64,000 nucleotides of DNA, taken from assembly GCF_017562075.2 (NCBI RefSeq), contig NC_054083.1:9182768-9246767 (forward strand). The letters run 5' to 3'. Positions 1 through 9,620 of the stretch are shown here, piece after piece (positions within the stretch are counted from its first letter, which is position 1; each line of letters opens with the position of its first letter). The stretch is from Anopheles merus. Lineage: Eukaryota; Arthropoda; Insecta; Diptera; Culicidae. The notes under the pieces are model-generated. The model was given only the letters and a program-made list of their open reading frames with translations. It did not search any database and was not told where the DNA came from. Made by a program: the position numbers and the translations under genes.

Positions 1-2656
1 GGTTTCAGGCGGTCAATAGAGATGTTAGTTGCCCTCTCGTTGATCAGGACTTCGAATGACTTGTCACTACGCCTAAGCACCTTGTAAGGCCCTTGGTACG
101 GCGGGGTAAGGGCTGGGCGGACGGTGTCATTCCGGACGAAGACGTGGCTGCATGTCCGAAGATCCGAATGGACGAAGGGTGTTGCTTTGTCATGCCAGGC
201 CGTTTGTGTTGGGCGAATGGTGTTCATGGCATACTTAAGCGACTTGGTGAACTCGGTGGTGTCTGGCAGGCTGGTCATCGGGCTGCTATTAAAAAACTCC
301 GCTGGGATCTTTAGCGTGCTTCCATAAACCAGCTCTGCTGGCGAAGCTTTGATGTCGTCTTTGTACGCTGTGCGCAATCCAAGGAGTATGATGGGAAGGT
401 GGTCGGTCCAATGAGCGGTGTTTTTGGTACAAATAGCTGCCTTCAGCGTACGGTGCCATCGTTCTATCAAGCCGTTGCCCTGCGGATGATAAGCCGTTGT
501 GCGTAGATGTTTGATGCCCAGTAACTGGTTCAGCTCTGCGAAAAGCGTCGACCCGAACTGCCTGCCTTGATCCGTGGTGATACACGATGGAACGCCAAAG
601 CGAGCTATCCATCCACTGAGTAGGGCTGCGGCTACAGTCGTTGATGTTATGTCAGGGATGGGAATAGCTTCTGGCCAGCGTGTGAAGCGATCGATGATGG
701 TGAGGCAGTAACGATGTCCATTGCTGATCGGGAACGGTCCAACCAGGTCCAGGTTGATGTGTGCGAACCTAGCATCCGGTACCGGGTAGCGTCCTAGAGG
801 GCTGCGGGTATGGCGTTGCACCTTCGTAGCCTGACACGCTAAGCAGTGGCGGACGAAATCTCGCGTATCTCGGCGGATATTCAGCCAGACGAATCTCTCC
901 GTCATCAGCTTTGTGGTAGTTTTCGCTCCGGGATGACTCATCTGATGAACCGCGCGTAGTAGTTGTTGACGAAACGGTTTCGTGACATACGGACGAATGA
1001 TGCCGGCGGGGCAATCGCAGTACAAAGCCATGCTGCTGCCAGGTATTGGAACTCGTTGAAGGACCAGATCCGTCCTTGTTTTCCCACTGAGTATGTCGGC
1101 GAGCTCGGGATCTCGGGTCTGGTCTTCGGCCAATTTCTCGTAGTCGATGGATGTTGATGACTGGATGGGCTCGATTCGGGACAGCAAGTCGGCAGTGACG
1201 TTTTCCTGGCCTTCAATATGCCGGATGTCGGTGGTGAACTGGCCAATAAAGTCAAGGTGCCGTGCTTGTCTAGGAGAGGCCTTATCCAGCGACTGGCGGA
1301 AAGCATAAACCAGAGGTTTATGATCCGTGTAAATATGGAAAGATCGTCCTTCCAACTGATGGCGAAAATACCGGACGGCCAAGTAAACAGCTGCTAGTTC
1401 GCGATCGTACGTGGAATATCGGCGCTGTGCGTTGTCGAACTTTCGGGAGAAGAAACCGAGCGGCTGCATCTGCCCGCCGATGACCTGGTGTAAGGCGGCG
1501 CCGGCAGCGAAATCGGAAGCATCACACCACAGTGATAGTTCGGCGGATGGTACAGGGTGTACCAGCATGGTAGCCTGTGCAAGTTGACGTTTGCAGTCCT
1601 CAAAGGCCGTGTCGGTAGCTGGGGTCCAGGTCAGCGATGACTTATCTCGCCGTTTGTTGCCGGGAATCATCTCCAGGAGCGGTCCTTGTGCTCGCAGCGC
1701 GTGGGGGATGAAGCGCCTGTAGAAGTTGATCATCGCCAAAAATCGCTTAAGCTCCATGACAGTGTTTGGCTTCGGGAACTGACGTATGGTGTCTACTTTC
1801 TCTTCCAGTGGTAGGATGCCTTCAGACGTAACACGGTGTCCCAGGAAGGAGATCTCAGGCTGGGCAAACTCGCACTTCGCAAGGTTGATGGTCAAACCGT
1901 GCTGCGTGAGGCGAGCAAATAGCATTCGCAGGTGTTCGCGATGTTCTTCTGGTGTCTTCGAGGCCACTATGATGTCGTCGATATAGGGAAACACAAAGTT
2001 CAAGCCGCGTAGCACATCGTGGATTAGCCGTTGGAACGTCTGCGCCGCATTGCGTAATCCGAAGGGCATCGTCACGTACTCAAATAGGCCGAAAGGAGTG
2101 ATGATCGCTGTCTTCGGGATGTCCTCTGGATGGATGGAGATCTGGTGGTAGGCTTTCTGTAGATCCACCTTTGAGAAAACGGTTTTTCCTCCCAGTTGCA
2201 TGGTGAAGTCTTGTAGATAAGGCAATGGATACCGGTCAGGGGTGGTACGCGCGTTGAGGGACCGATAATCACCGCACGGACGCCAGGAACCATCAGCCTT
2301 TTTTACCATATGCAGCGGGCTGGCCCAACTGCTACTGGACGGTCTGCAAATTCCTAGCTGCACGAGGGAGTCGAATTCTTCTTTGGCTGCTTGGTACTTG
2401 TCGGGTGGAAGACGACGCGAACGGGCGAAAGTTGGAGGACCCGTTGTTTCGATACGATGTACCACCTCGGATTGCATCCGCACACCCGGTGAGTTTGTGA
2501 TGAGTGTAGGAAACTCGTTCAGCAGGTCGGCCATCGGTGAATTTGCGTCGCACACCTTGACGGCGGTTTGTCGAGTGGTATCCGGAAGTCCTGGCACACG
2601 TAGGTTGGTTTGGGCATCCACCAAACAGCGCTGTCGAAGGTCTACTAGAAGATGGT
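1..2656 (-). CDS. pol: gypsy pol: reverse transcriptase, RNase H, integrase (partial, runs off window)
   Basis: Codon-by-codon reading of this frame finds no stop between 2656 and 1, about 885 codons open to the left edge. In order: protease-RT linker; RT palm with the catalytic motif YIDDII (about 1970-1990) and a typical PFGL motif just upstream; RNase H with a TDHKPL motif (near 1310-1325); the integrase zinc region (near 840-950); and the integrase core with TTDQGRQFG and HPQGNG (about 480-570). It would make cDNA from element RNA and insert it into the genome. The start is not visible because the 5' end is cut from the protease by the CR1 insertion. The unbroken frame implies recent activity. 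Confidence 0.9.
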
Positions 2657-4133
2657 AATTAGTATTTATTTATTTATTTATTATAGAGTATCGAGCCTCC
2701 ATGGCCTACATACACAATTAAAACTAATGTCTTATAATCTATGTGTTCCTAAAATTAGACGTAATGCAATCTCGAATGACGCTAGTACATTTCGGTACAC
2801 TAAAGGACAGGTCTACAAAATTTGAAAATAAATTAAAATTCTTGGACATTAATAACAACGGATCCCTAGCACAGAAAAGACGATAACGAAAGTCAGTTAT
2901 TAAAAATTGTCGAGTTCTTAAAGGTCTAGTAGGGACATACAAATTTACATGACTTAGCAATAGAGGTGCATCGATTCTTCCAGTTAATAGTTTGAACATA
3001 AAAATTCCTTGGGCAACCATTCTTCTCTTTTCCAAAGTTTCAAGCCCTAACAACTGACACCTCGTATGATAAGCTGGTAGCACGTCGTTATGTCTCCACG
3101 GAAGCCGCTTAATAGCTACCCGGGTAAATTTTCGCTGGATCCTCTCAAGCCTCTCAATTCTAGTGACTTGCTCCGGAAACCAAGCAACTGAAGCGTACTC
3201 AATCAAAGGACGAACAAGGCAACAGTAAAGTGATTTTAAACAGAGAGGGTCATGAAACATTTTGCTACTTCTAATTATGTGTCCAAGAGTCATGTTAGCC
3301 CTAGCAATTACGTCGTCAAATTGTTTGTCTAAACAAAGTTTCGTGTCTAATATAATGCCTAAGTCCCTAACAGTTTCAGATCGAGGCAATAAAGTGTCAG
3401 AAAGAATATAATTAAAACATAATGGAGTTCTCGCACGAGTAAACGAAATGACCGAGCACTTACTAACATTGAGTGACAAACAGTTTAAGGAACACCAAAG
3501 GTTAAAAACAGAAAGAAAGCCTTGTAATCGGAGACAGTCAATAGAACTACGCACAGGAAAGTACATTTTAAGGTCATCTGCGTACAGTAGCACCGGGCAG
3601 TCAGGTATAGCGTAAACAATGTCATTAATAAAGAGATTAAATAATAGAGGCCCTAAAATGCTGCCTTGAGGAACACCAGAGACCCTGCTAAATTCACTAG
3701 AGATGCAATCTCCAATCTTAATACGTACTGAACGACGCGACAGGTACGAATTCAGCCACCTAACTATGCTGATATGAAAACCAAGTTTTAAAAGTTTGCT
3801 AGTCAAGGTATGGATATTGACGCTATCGAAAGCAGAGTGAAAATCAGTGTAAACAGTATCTACTTGGAACCCTTTGTCTAGCTGCTTGTAAGTAAAATGC
3901 AAGAACTGCACTAGGTTTGTGACGGTGGAGCGTCCAGGTAGGAAGCCATGTTGCAAAGGTGTAAATATGTTAATAGCACCATGCATTATATGTTTATGGA
4001 CTAATAATTCGAACAGCTTACTGGGAGCACATAGCATCGAAATAGCTCGATAATTTGAGATGGAAGTTCTGTCGCCTTTTTTGTAAACGGGAAATATCCA
4101 TGACTTTTTCCATAGGTCAGGGAAGAAATGGCG
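2657..4133 (-). mobile_element. 5'-truncated CR1-clade non-LTR retrotransposon inserted in gypsy protease region
   Basis: The unit starts inside the RT domain and ends in a TAAA-type short tandem tail (seen as tttatttatttatt at 2663-2680), the usual 3' end of CR1-like elements. Its 5' border lies at about 4133, where the gypsy protease reading breaks just after GADFLRH. Its 3' border lies at about 2657, where the gypsy reading resumes. Truncation at the 5' end is normal for target-primed reverse transcription. No clear target duplication longer than about 3 bp is visible. Confidence 0.85.
2739..4133 (-). CDS. CR1-clade reverse transcriptase (5'-truncated ORF2)
   Basis: An open frame of about 460 codons. 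Visible RT landmarks in order: the KKGDRTSISNYRAIS block, HGFLPGRST, YTDFHSAFDSV, SGVPQGSILGPLLF, and the catalytic YADDLKMY followed by a CR1-style C-terminal domain with LGLETLEKRR. The endonuclease domain is missing, so this copy was dead on arrival although its remaining frame is unbroken. The first residues of the open frame above 4133 come from the interrupted gypsy protease read in another frame. YADDLK rather than YADDTA favours CR1 over Jockey. Confidence 0.85.
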   Translation of the reverse strand, partial: RHFFPDLWKKSWIFPVYKKGDRTSISNYRAISMLCAPSKLFELLVHKHIMHGAINIFTPLQHGFLPGRSTVTNLVQFLHFTYKQLDKGFQVDTVYTDFHSAFDSVNIHTLTSKLLKLGFHISIVRWLNSYLSRRSVRIKIGDCISSEFSRVSGVPQGSILGPLLFNLFINDIVYAIPDCPVLLYADDLKMYFPVRSSIDCLRLQGFLSVFNLWCSLNCLSLNVSKCSVISFTRARTPLCFNYILSDTLLPRSETVRDLGIILDTKLCLDKQFDDVIARANMTLGHIIRSSKMFHDPLCLKSLYCCLVRPLIEYASVAWFPEQVTRIERLERIQRKFTRVAIKRLPWRHNDVLPAYHTRCQLLGLETLEKRRMVAQGIFMFKLLTGRIDAPLLLSHVNLYVPTRPLRTRQFLITDFRYRLFCARDPLLLMSKNFNLFSNFVDLSFSVPKCTSVIRDCITSNFRNT

Positions 4134-4449
4134 AATGGCGAAGAAAGTCCGCTCCAATGATAGCAGAGCTTACGTCCGCGATAATAAAATTCCACACCAA
4201 GGGGCGGCGTAAACTAAAATCAAGTATACGGAGGGACTCACCAAATACCATAATCGGAGTACCGTTGGCTGCAAACAGTCGCATGGTGGACGGCGTCGGG
4301 GGGTTGTAGTTGGCTGGCTTCGGTAACACGGAGACATCGGCACCAGTATCGATCAAATAACGCTGGTTGGTTCGTCGGTCGATCACCATCAACCGACTGC
4401 TCACAGGTGAGATGGTAGCCACCTGCGATCCGATATCTCCAGCGTATCC
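4134..4449 (-). CDS. gypsy retropepsin (5' part of pol), cut by CR1
   Basis: Encodes the aspartic protease that cleaves the element polyprotein. The catalytic loop YLIDTGADVSVLP is intact, and the downstream flap/helix ends at IIGADFL, where the CR1 copy interrupts. The frame is the same as gag upstream, from which it is separated only by one TGA at 4450-4452. No ATG is needed if it is translated by readthrough as a Gag-Pol fusion; a GTG lies at 4420-4422. The domain has the expected length of about 100 residues. Confidence 0.85.
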
Positions 4450-5397
4450 TCAGGCTGAAGACGACGGCTGGCCGACGCGCTGGCTGACAGGGGCTGGAAA
4501 CGAACAGGGCTGGCGGCAGGTCCGGGCGGCTGTCCCGTAACGTCGATGGTAGTAGCACTCTCCTTCAGATGGTTCTGTACCGACACGAGATGCCACTGGT
4601 GGACGTGAGCGCGGCCGACTTTGGCGTTGGTCACGGTTACGACACTCTGTGATGAAGTCGTTAAGTTGCTGTGTGAGTTCGTCCACCTGGCGCGAAATAC
4701 GTTGCTCGAAATCGTTGGATGTGGTACGCACCCCGGCTACGGCATGGTGCACACAGGTGTTGTTGGATGCGGACAGGCATTCCACCATAGTATCGGCGAC
4801 GGCAGCTTTCTCAGTTACACTTCCGGATGCAGCAACGACGGCCGATTGCACATGTGGCGGAAGCTTGTTGATCCAAAGGTCGGTGAGGAGCGTACTGGCC
4901 AACGTGTCGCTGGAGGCTCGGTGCATTTCAGCTAGCAGCTGGGAGGGCTTGCGGTCCCCTAAGTCCATGCCGTATAGGAGACGATGAAGGCGGCTACGCT
5001 GGGATTCCCCGAAATGCTGAAGGATGTTCCGCTTGATGTAATCGTACCGTTCCGTCGCAGGTACATTCTCGATTATCGGCTGGATCTCGTTATACACTCG
5101 AAGAGGAATTTGGGCCATCAATACGTGGTAGCGCTTATGGTCCATTTTGGTGGTGATTCCGGTCGCGGCGAACCAATGCTCCAGTGCACAAAAGTATGCA
5201 GGCAAATTGTGCAGGTCCATTTCGGGTACACTCAGTCGAACGGCTTGTGCTGCTTCCACTCGAGGATCACTTGTCGTTTCTGCTCCTGTCATGGCATTTG
5301 TTGCGTGGGGCGTGCCAGTTCTCTCCATGTTCACCGGGGGTGCATCGTGCGTTGCCGCTTGGGGAGCGGGTTGACGTTCTGGACTATGTTGCATCAT
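4450..5397 (-). CDS. gag: gypsy Gag (CsRn1-like)
   Basis: A 315-residue open frame starting at ATG 5397-5395 and ending at TGA 4452-4450. The central part contains LGDRKPSQLLAEM, a hallmark of CsRn1-type Gag capsid regions. The C-terminus has the unusual finger arrangement CYYHRRYGTAARTCRQPC (Cys-His-Cys-Cys), which replaces the normal CCHC knuckle in this clade. It forms the particle shell and binds the RNA. It is undamaged, consistent with the intact pol. The next in-frame domain after the TGA is the protease. Confidence 0.85.
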   Translation of the reverse strand: MMQHSPERQPAPQAATHDAPPVNMERTGTPHATNAMTGAETTSDPRVEAAQAVRLSVPEMDLHNLPAYFCALEHWFAATGITTKMDHKRYHVLMAQIPLRVYNEIQPIIENVPATERYDYIKRNILQHFGESQRSRLHRLLYGMDLGDRKPSQLLAEMHRASSDTLASTLLTDLWINKLPPHVQSAVVAASGSVTEKAAVADTMVECLSASNNTCVHHAVAGVRTTSNDFEQRISRQVDELTQQLNDFITECRNRDQRQSRPRSRPPVASRVGTEPSEGECYYHRRYGTAARTCRQPCSFPAPVSQRVGQPSSSA

Positions 5398-5699
5398 CTT
5401 TTAATCGCTTGCGAGCACGTGATTTCACGAGTATCGAGAACAAAAGAAGTGACGTGGTAGTCGGGAGTTGGGCTTACTTCAGTGAGACAAAAATGGCGGC
5501 TGTCAATGGCGTCGAACGTGCAAAATGGCGGCAGTCAACGGCTTTACAAGGAGCGCTTTCTTTTGTCCGGGCTGGAACGCTGGAATCGTTGCTCTTCCTT
5601 CTCTTTGGGGACGGCGATGTAACCCGCGGCTCGATCCTCTGTAGCGATGCGGGTGCACGATGCAAGGGAAACACGTCGGTGCGTATGGAGAACAATGCA

Positions 5700-5885
5700 C
5701 TCGGGACGGGACACTCGCGACACTTACGCACACGCGGACGTGACGAACACACGCGACGATTACGCACACATGGGCGTGTAGGGCACTCGCGACGATTATG
5801 CACACGCGGGCGTGTAGGGCACTCGCGACACTTATGTACACGCGGGCGTGAAGGGCACTCGCGACATATTATGCACACGCGGAAA
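5700..5885. repeat. about 36-bp tandem repeat in gypsy 5' leader
   Basis: About five imperfect copies of a 36-bp GC-rich unit (core ggcactcgcgac followed by a cacacgcgggcgtg block) lie between gag and the primer-binding site. The unit is a multiple of three, so both strands give long meaningless open frames of cysteine/arginine-rich peptide. I read it as a leader minisatellite, possibly with an RNA structural role, not a gene. Confidence 0.75.
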
Positions 5886-6075
5886 CTCGATCGAACACGG
5901 TTTTTGTTCTTGCGAGAAAAAAAAAAAAAAGGTACGACACTCGGCGACGCTTGATACACACACTACACGTACCGTTTTACTCGCGGCGTTGTCGGATCGG
6001 GGCGAACGGGAAACGCGTAGCGGGGAAAAGGCGAAAGCGGGCCGATGATGAATCTGTCGATCGGGAATCTCGGGA

Positions 6076-6093
6076 ATCACGTCGGGGTCACCA
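6076..6093 (-). promoter_or_regulatory. primer-binding site complementary to tRNA-Trp
   Basis: The plus strand reads atcacgtcggggtcacca, which matches what I recall as the 3' end of insect tRNA-Trp including CCA. On the minus strand this is the site where tRNA-Trp primes first-strand synthesis. It lies a few bases from the inner end of the LTR, as expected for CsRn1-type elements. It is not a tRNA gene: only the 3' 18 nt are present. Confidence 0.85.
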
Positions 6094-6097
6094 GTTT

Positions 6098-6460
6098 TGG
6101 CTACCTCGTGGGTAGACCACTTTTTTATTTGGATTCCCAAGATGTCACAAAATACAATTTTTAGATCAAGCGTTACGCAGTTACGGGAGCACGTCCACTA
6201 GCGGATGAGAACGAAAAGAGAAGAGAGCGCGTGGTGGGAACGACGGCTTTTTATAATCTTTTTTAACGGGAAATAGTTTAGTCTGGCTAAGTTGGTAACT
6301 ATTGCTCGAATTAGGGTGCTCGAATAAGGTTGCTCGAAATAGGGTGCTTGAATTAGGGTGTTCGAATTAGAGTGCCCGATATTTTGAATTGACGGTTGAC
6401 GTCAGCTCCGGACTGTGGTGAGGCTATAACGTGGTCGCCACAAGCTGTTCGAATTAACAA
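6098..6460 (-). repeat. 5' LTR of the CsRn1-like gypsy element (outer border approximate)
   Basis: Minus-strand signals stand in the right order: U3 with 14-bp repeats, a TATA box TATAAAAAG at 6255-6247, an AATAAA polyadenylation signal at 6129-6124, then the tRNA-Trp site. The inner end is placed at about 6098, where a TG/CA end lies 4 bp from the primer site. The outer end cannot be fixed because the second LTR is outside the window. Confidence 0.65.
6304..6379. repeat. 14-bp tandem repeat in LTR U3
   Basis: Five to six units of a 14-bp motif (type gctcgaattagggt) follow one another with one or two changes each. They lie upstream of the TATA box in the LTR, where copies of regulatory motifs are common in insect LTR elements. 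Whether they bind a factor cannot be told from sequence. Confidence 0.75.
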
Positions 6461-6638
6461 TAGTTCGGATAATATTAACAATATTCGCACTTTGCACATT
6501 TTCAATTCAACTGCAATAATTGAATCAAACTTAAATAAAGATTATTGTTACAAGCAACGACTTCAAATACTTTAGCCGGAATTTTTTAACCAAAGTATTG
6601 AAATTGCTTTGAAAGCTCTGAATAATACATTAACAAAT

Positions 6639-7352
6639 ATGGAGTACGCGTTCCCAACAGAGAGAGCAATGATGTGCATTCCGGACTTTCACGGTGAATC
6701 GAAATATTTGGAAAGATTTTTATATCAAATCGACTTCTTTGCGAAACGAATCCCTGAGGGGGAGTCAGAGGAAGAGCTTATTTAAGTAGTAATGTTCAAA
6801 CTTTAAGGAAAGGCTGCAAGTTTGTTTAATCGCATTGTTGATGAGAGTTGGGATAATGTGAAAACAAATTTAATCAAGCAATTTGTTGAAAAGGTTAACG
6901 TGGAGGTCATTTTCCAACAAGTGGAAACGCTACAGCAGGAGTTCAATGAACCTTTCACAACGTATAAGGAAAGAGTTCTAAAATTAAAAGAGCAGATCAT
7001 GAATAACTATGCAAATAACGCAGAAGATTTATATGCCATTAAAAGTTTAATAATTAATTTCTTAGCTAGACTCAAAAATCAAGAACTGAAAACACTGGCT
7101 CGAACCAACAAGCATCTCGAATTTGATGATTTGTTAGATTACCTCGAAAAGGAGGTGGTGCAAATTGAACACATTCGGAAGATTGAGGAAAGGTTAAATC
7201 GAAGCCAAGTTTCCTCACACAGTTTCCTCACACAAGATACACACTCCAATTATCAACCCTACCTTGAGGAAAGTTTTATAGATGATAACGTGCAACAACC
7301 GATGCAAAGTAGAAATTGTCAACACGGTAGTTTTTACAATAGAGATATATAA
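6639..7352 (+). pseudogene. gag: gypsy-type Gag pseudogene (copy 1)
   Basis: The frame from ATG 6639 runs through a capsid-like region related to the copy at 54889-55360 (shared wording such as IFQQVETL and IRKIEERLNR). In-frame TAA codons at 6783 and 6801 break it early; the same frame is then open from 6822 to 7352. The downstream part is Gln/Asn/His-rich. With two nonsense codons it cannot make full-length Gag. Confidence 0.75.
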
Positions 7353-7578
7353 ACACGCTGCGATGAAAGTAGATACAATAATTTACGGGTAATTTAAGGG
7401 TAATTTCCAACCTCAACACAACAGTACCACTTATTATCCTAACACTTCAAGAAACTTTTCTCAACCGGTTAAACGATTCACTTCATATGGTACCTCATAT
7501 AGTCAACACTCATCACAACACGTACACTACCCAAATAGGCACTCAACCTTCCAACGTAACCAACATCAAAGTAGTTAT

Positions 7579-8200
7579 TTGCAACAACCACAACGTAATC
7601 AATACCAAAACCACAATACCATAACACCCAACATATACCACAACATAACGCTTATCACAACGATAAAATACAGCAACAGTTATGCCAGAACCAACAGCAA
7701 AAAACTAAGTATTGGAATACTAGATATTGCTACTAAAACCCCAAATGTTCCCATAGAAAAGAAAAATATTTTTCATATAAGCCATCCAGATTCAAATTAC
7801 AGTCAGGCAGAACCAACAGACGGGGAGTGTTATGAAACCATTCAGGTTATTTTCACAAATGAAAGAAAACCAATGGCTAATATTTTATCCGAGCATCGTG
7901 AAAAAATCGAGCTAAACTATTTAATAGACTCTGGAGCTTGTTTCAATGTGCTGAGCTGGGATGCAGCTAAAATGTTAGGAGAATCGGCTATTCATTATAC
8001 CGATAAAAAAAACGTTCTCAAGTTTCGATGGAAGTTGTGTTGAAACTATAGGTTCAATGTTAGTACGATTGTACATTGGAAAATTTATATATTGTGAGAA
8101 ATTTCACATAGTGGAAGTTCTTTAGGTACCGGAAATTATTGGATCTAATTTTTTAAGACAATATGCAAGCAAGGTTGAAATACATTTTCAAAACATTAGC
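7579..8200 (+). pseudogene. gypsy protease remnant (copy 1)
   Basis: A 154-codon frame (7579-8043) contains the retropepsin loop LIDSGACFNVLS near 7920-7956. Further protease-like sequence (EIIGSNFL) follows near 8135 in another frame, so the domain is broken by stop codons. It belongs between the Gag remnant upstream and the RT linker downstream, with a MITE inserted just after. Confidence 0.7.
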
Positions 8201-8201
8201 T

Positions 8202-8553
8202 GGTATCGCGAAAGAATTGGTTTAAAATTAACAGTCGTTAAAATTTAACCAGAGTCGTTAAAAATTGCTAGAATTTGGCATCGCGAACGCATTGAGTTCA
8301 TTTGTTAATTTTAACGACTGGTCCTATGCCGGCGTTAAACAAACGACTGTCAAGAGCGTATGCGATACAAATTAACAGTCGTTTAATTGTACTGCTCGAA
8401 TTTTTTCCCCGTGTTTGCCTATATGCCATTTCGAGCAGTCGTTAACTGTTTTGACGATCGTTTATTTTAACAAGAATGAACAACAAATGAACTCGGTTAA
8501 ACCAAAATGAACTTTAAACGACTGTTAAAAAGAGTTCATTTATTCGCGATGCC
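8202..8553. mobile_element. MITE with nested inverted repeats
   Basis: The ends are inverted repeats (ggtatcgcgaa at the left, tcgcgatgcc at the right; outward to agct/ggct the match continues with mismatches). Inside, the motif aacagtcgtt and its complement occur repeatedly in both orientations, and a second ggcatcgcgaacg lies at about 8278, so it may be a MITE built from two copies. No coding capacity. The superfamily is not identified. Confidence 0.65.
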
Positions 8554-9058
8554 GGCTATTCTTTTAACAAAGCAGCACAACGAAGAAAAATGCAAAAAGG
8601 GAAATAATTTAGAAGGGAATGATGAAAACGATAAGGATAAGTATTCTTGGAGAAGATAAACTCAGAAAAGAATGCACATGAATGCCTCTCTTACTTGGAG
8701 AAAAAAGATGCAGATTATGATTTACTTGGTAAGGGGATAGAGGCAATAGGTGAAGCAAGATTTAAAGAATTATTAAACAAAATTAATACCAACCATTTAG
8801 ATTTGTATGAAAAAACATGCATCACAAAAATAATAATGGATTTTTCTGATACATTTTACTTGCCGGGAGATAAGCTCACATTCACTGAAGCAACTAAACA
8901 TGAAATAGAAACTAGTTCAAATATACCAATTTACAAGAGACACTACAGATTCCCGGCTACAATAAATGCGATAATGGAAGAAGAAATTGAGGAAATGTTA
9001 CCACAAAACATAATACGACCAAGCAAAAGTCCGTGGAATTAACCTGTCATGTGTATCC
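8554..9058 (+). pseudogene. pol: gypsy protease-RT linker and RT start (copy 1), truncated
   Basis: The frame at 8647-9042 encodes the segment before RT: LPGDKLTFTEATKHEIE and IIRPSKSPWN, diagnostic of gypsy/17.6-type elements. A TAA follows SPWN; the next codons (PVMCIP) would continue into RT, but similarity ends at about 9058. The fingers, palm and catalytic site are absent. Confidence 0.75.
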
Positions 9059-9184
9059 CGGAAATCGCGATCACTAACGCGCCGCTTTGTCTTATCCTAG
9101 CGTGAGCGGAACGCGTGAGGTTTGTTCAATAAAATATAAAATCAAAGCCCGGGGCTTTGTTTGTCACTTATTAGTGCCGATTAT
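9059..9184. other. spacer between gypsy fragment and Harbinger hairpin
   Basis: No gene seen. The right end (about 9169-9184) carries one more copy of the Harbinger-type terminal motif agtgccgattat directly before the hairpin element begins, perhaps the stump of another copy. Confidence 0.4.
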
Positions 9185-9620
9185 AGTGTCGATTATCTGA
9201 TTCAAACGGAAATGTGTCAAACAAAATCGCGCTACACATAAGTGCCGATTATCTAAATCAAACGGAAACAATCTCAAACAAACTCATTGATAACGAACGG
9301 ATTCAAAATTCGCATTATACAAGGTTGTTAGAGAAGCCTTACGTTTCGTTAAATTTTGTTTCGTTCACTTGAGACGTCGCTGTCAAATTGATTTGTCAAC
9401 GGGTTTGTTATTCAAAACAAAAATGCATGTAAATTGGAAACAGCAAGTGCAAAGTTTGTGATTAATCCGATTGTAAATTTATTATTTGCGTAAAATATGA
9501 TTTTCGCGTGTAACGTTTCCGACAGCGATAATAGTGATGAAGAGAGACGTATAGCAAACCTAGCAAACCAGCGTCGATTACTTCGTTGTTCTTTTGAACC
9601 GTTGGACCTCACAGACTAAG

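Larger units (their letters stand above)
1..6460 (-). mobile_element. Ty3/gypsy LTR retrotransposon, CsRn1-like, 5' part
   Basis: Read on the minus strand the order is LTR (about 6460-6098), tRNA-Trp primer site, leader with tandem repeats, gag, protease, then RT, RNase H and integrase leaving the window at base 1. The gag finger, the protease motif YLIDTGADVSVLP and the tRNA-Trp primer are typical of the CsRn1 clade of Ty3/gypsy. The 3' LTR lies outside the window. The only large disruption is a CR1 element at 2657-4133. Removing 1,477 bases brings protease and RT back into one frame, so the host copy was apparently intact when CR1 arrived. Confidence 0.85.
6600..9058 (+). mobile_element. 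decayed Ty3/gypsy (gypsy/17.6-like) fragment, copy 1
   Basis: Gag, protease and the protease-RT linker follow in the plus direction, all damaged, and the element stops inside the start of RT at about 9058. The same family recurs at 54660-63085. No LTR could be delimited. A 352-bp MITE (8202-8553) lies between the protease and the linker. Beyond 9058 the sequence changes to unrelated AT-rich DNA and Harbinger ends. Confidence 0.7.

Noticed and set aside
2383..2658. 91-codon plus-strand frame
   Set aside because: Antisense of the open gypsy pol frame.
5184..5959. Long frames on both strands rich in Arg/His/Cys
   Set aside because: They run through the 36-bp tandem repeat, whose length is a multiple of three; no domain is visible and they lie in the gypsy leader.
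6075..6093. tRNA-Trp gene
   Set aside because: Only the 3' end complement is present; position beside an LTR makes it a primer-binding site.
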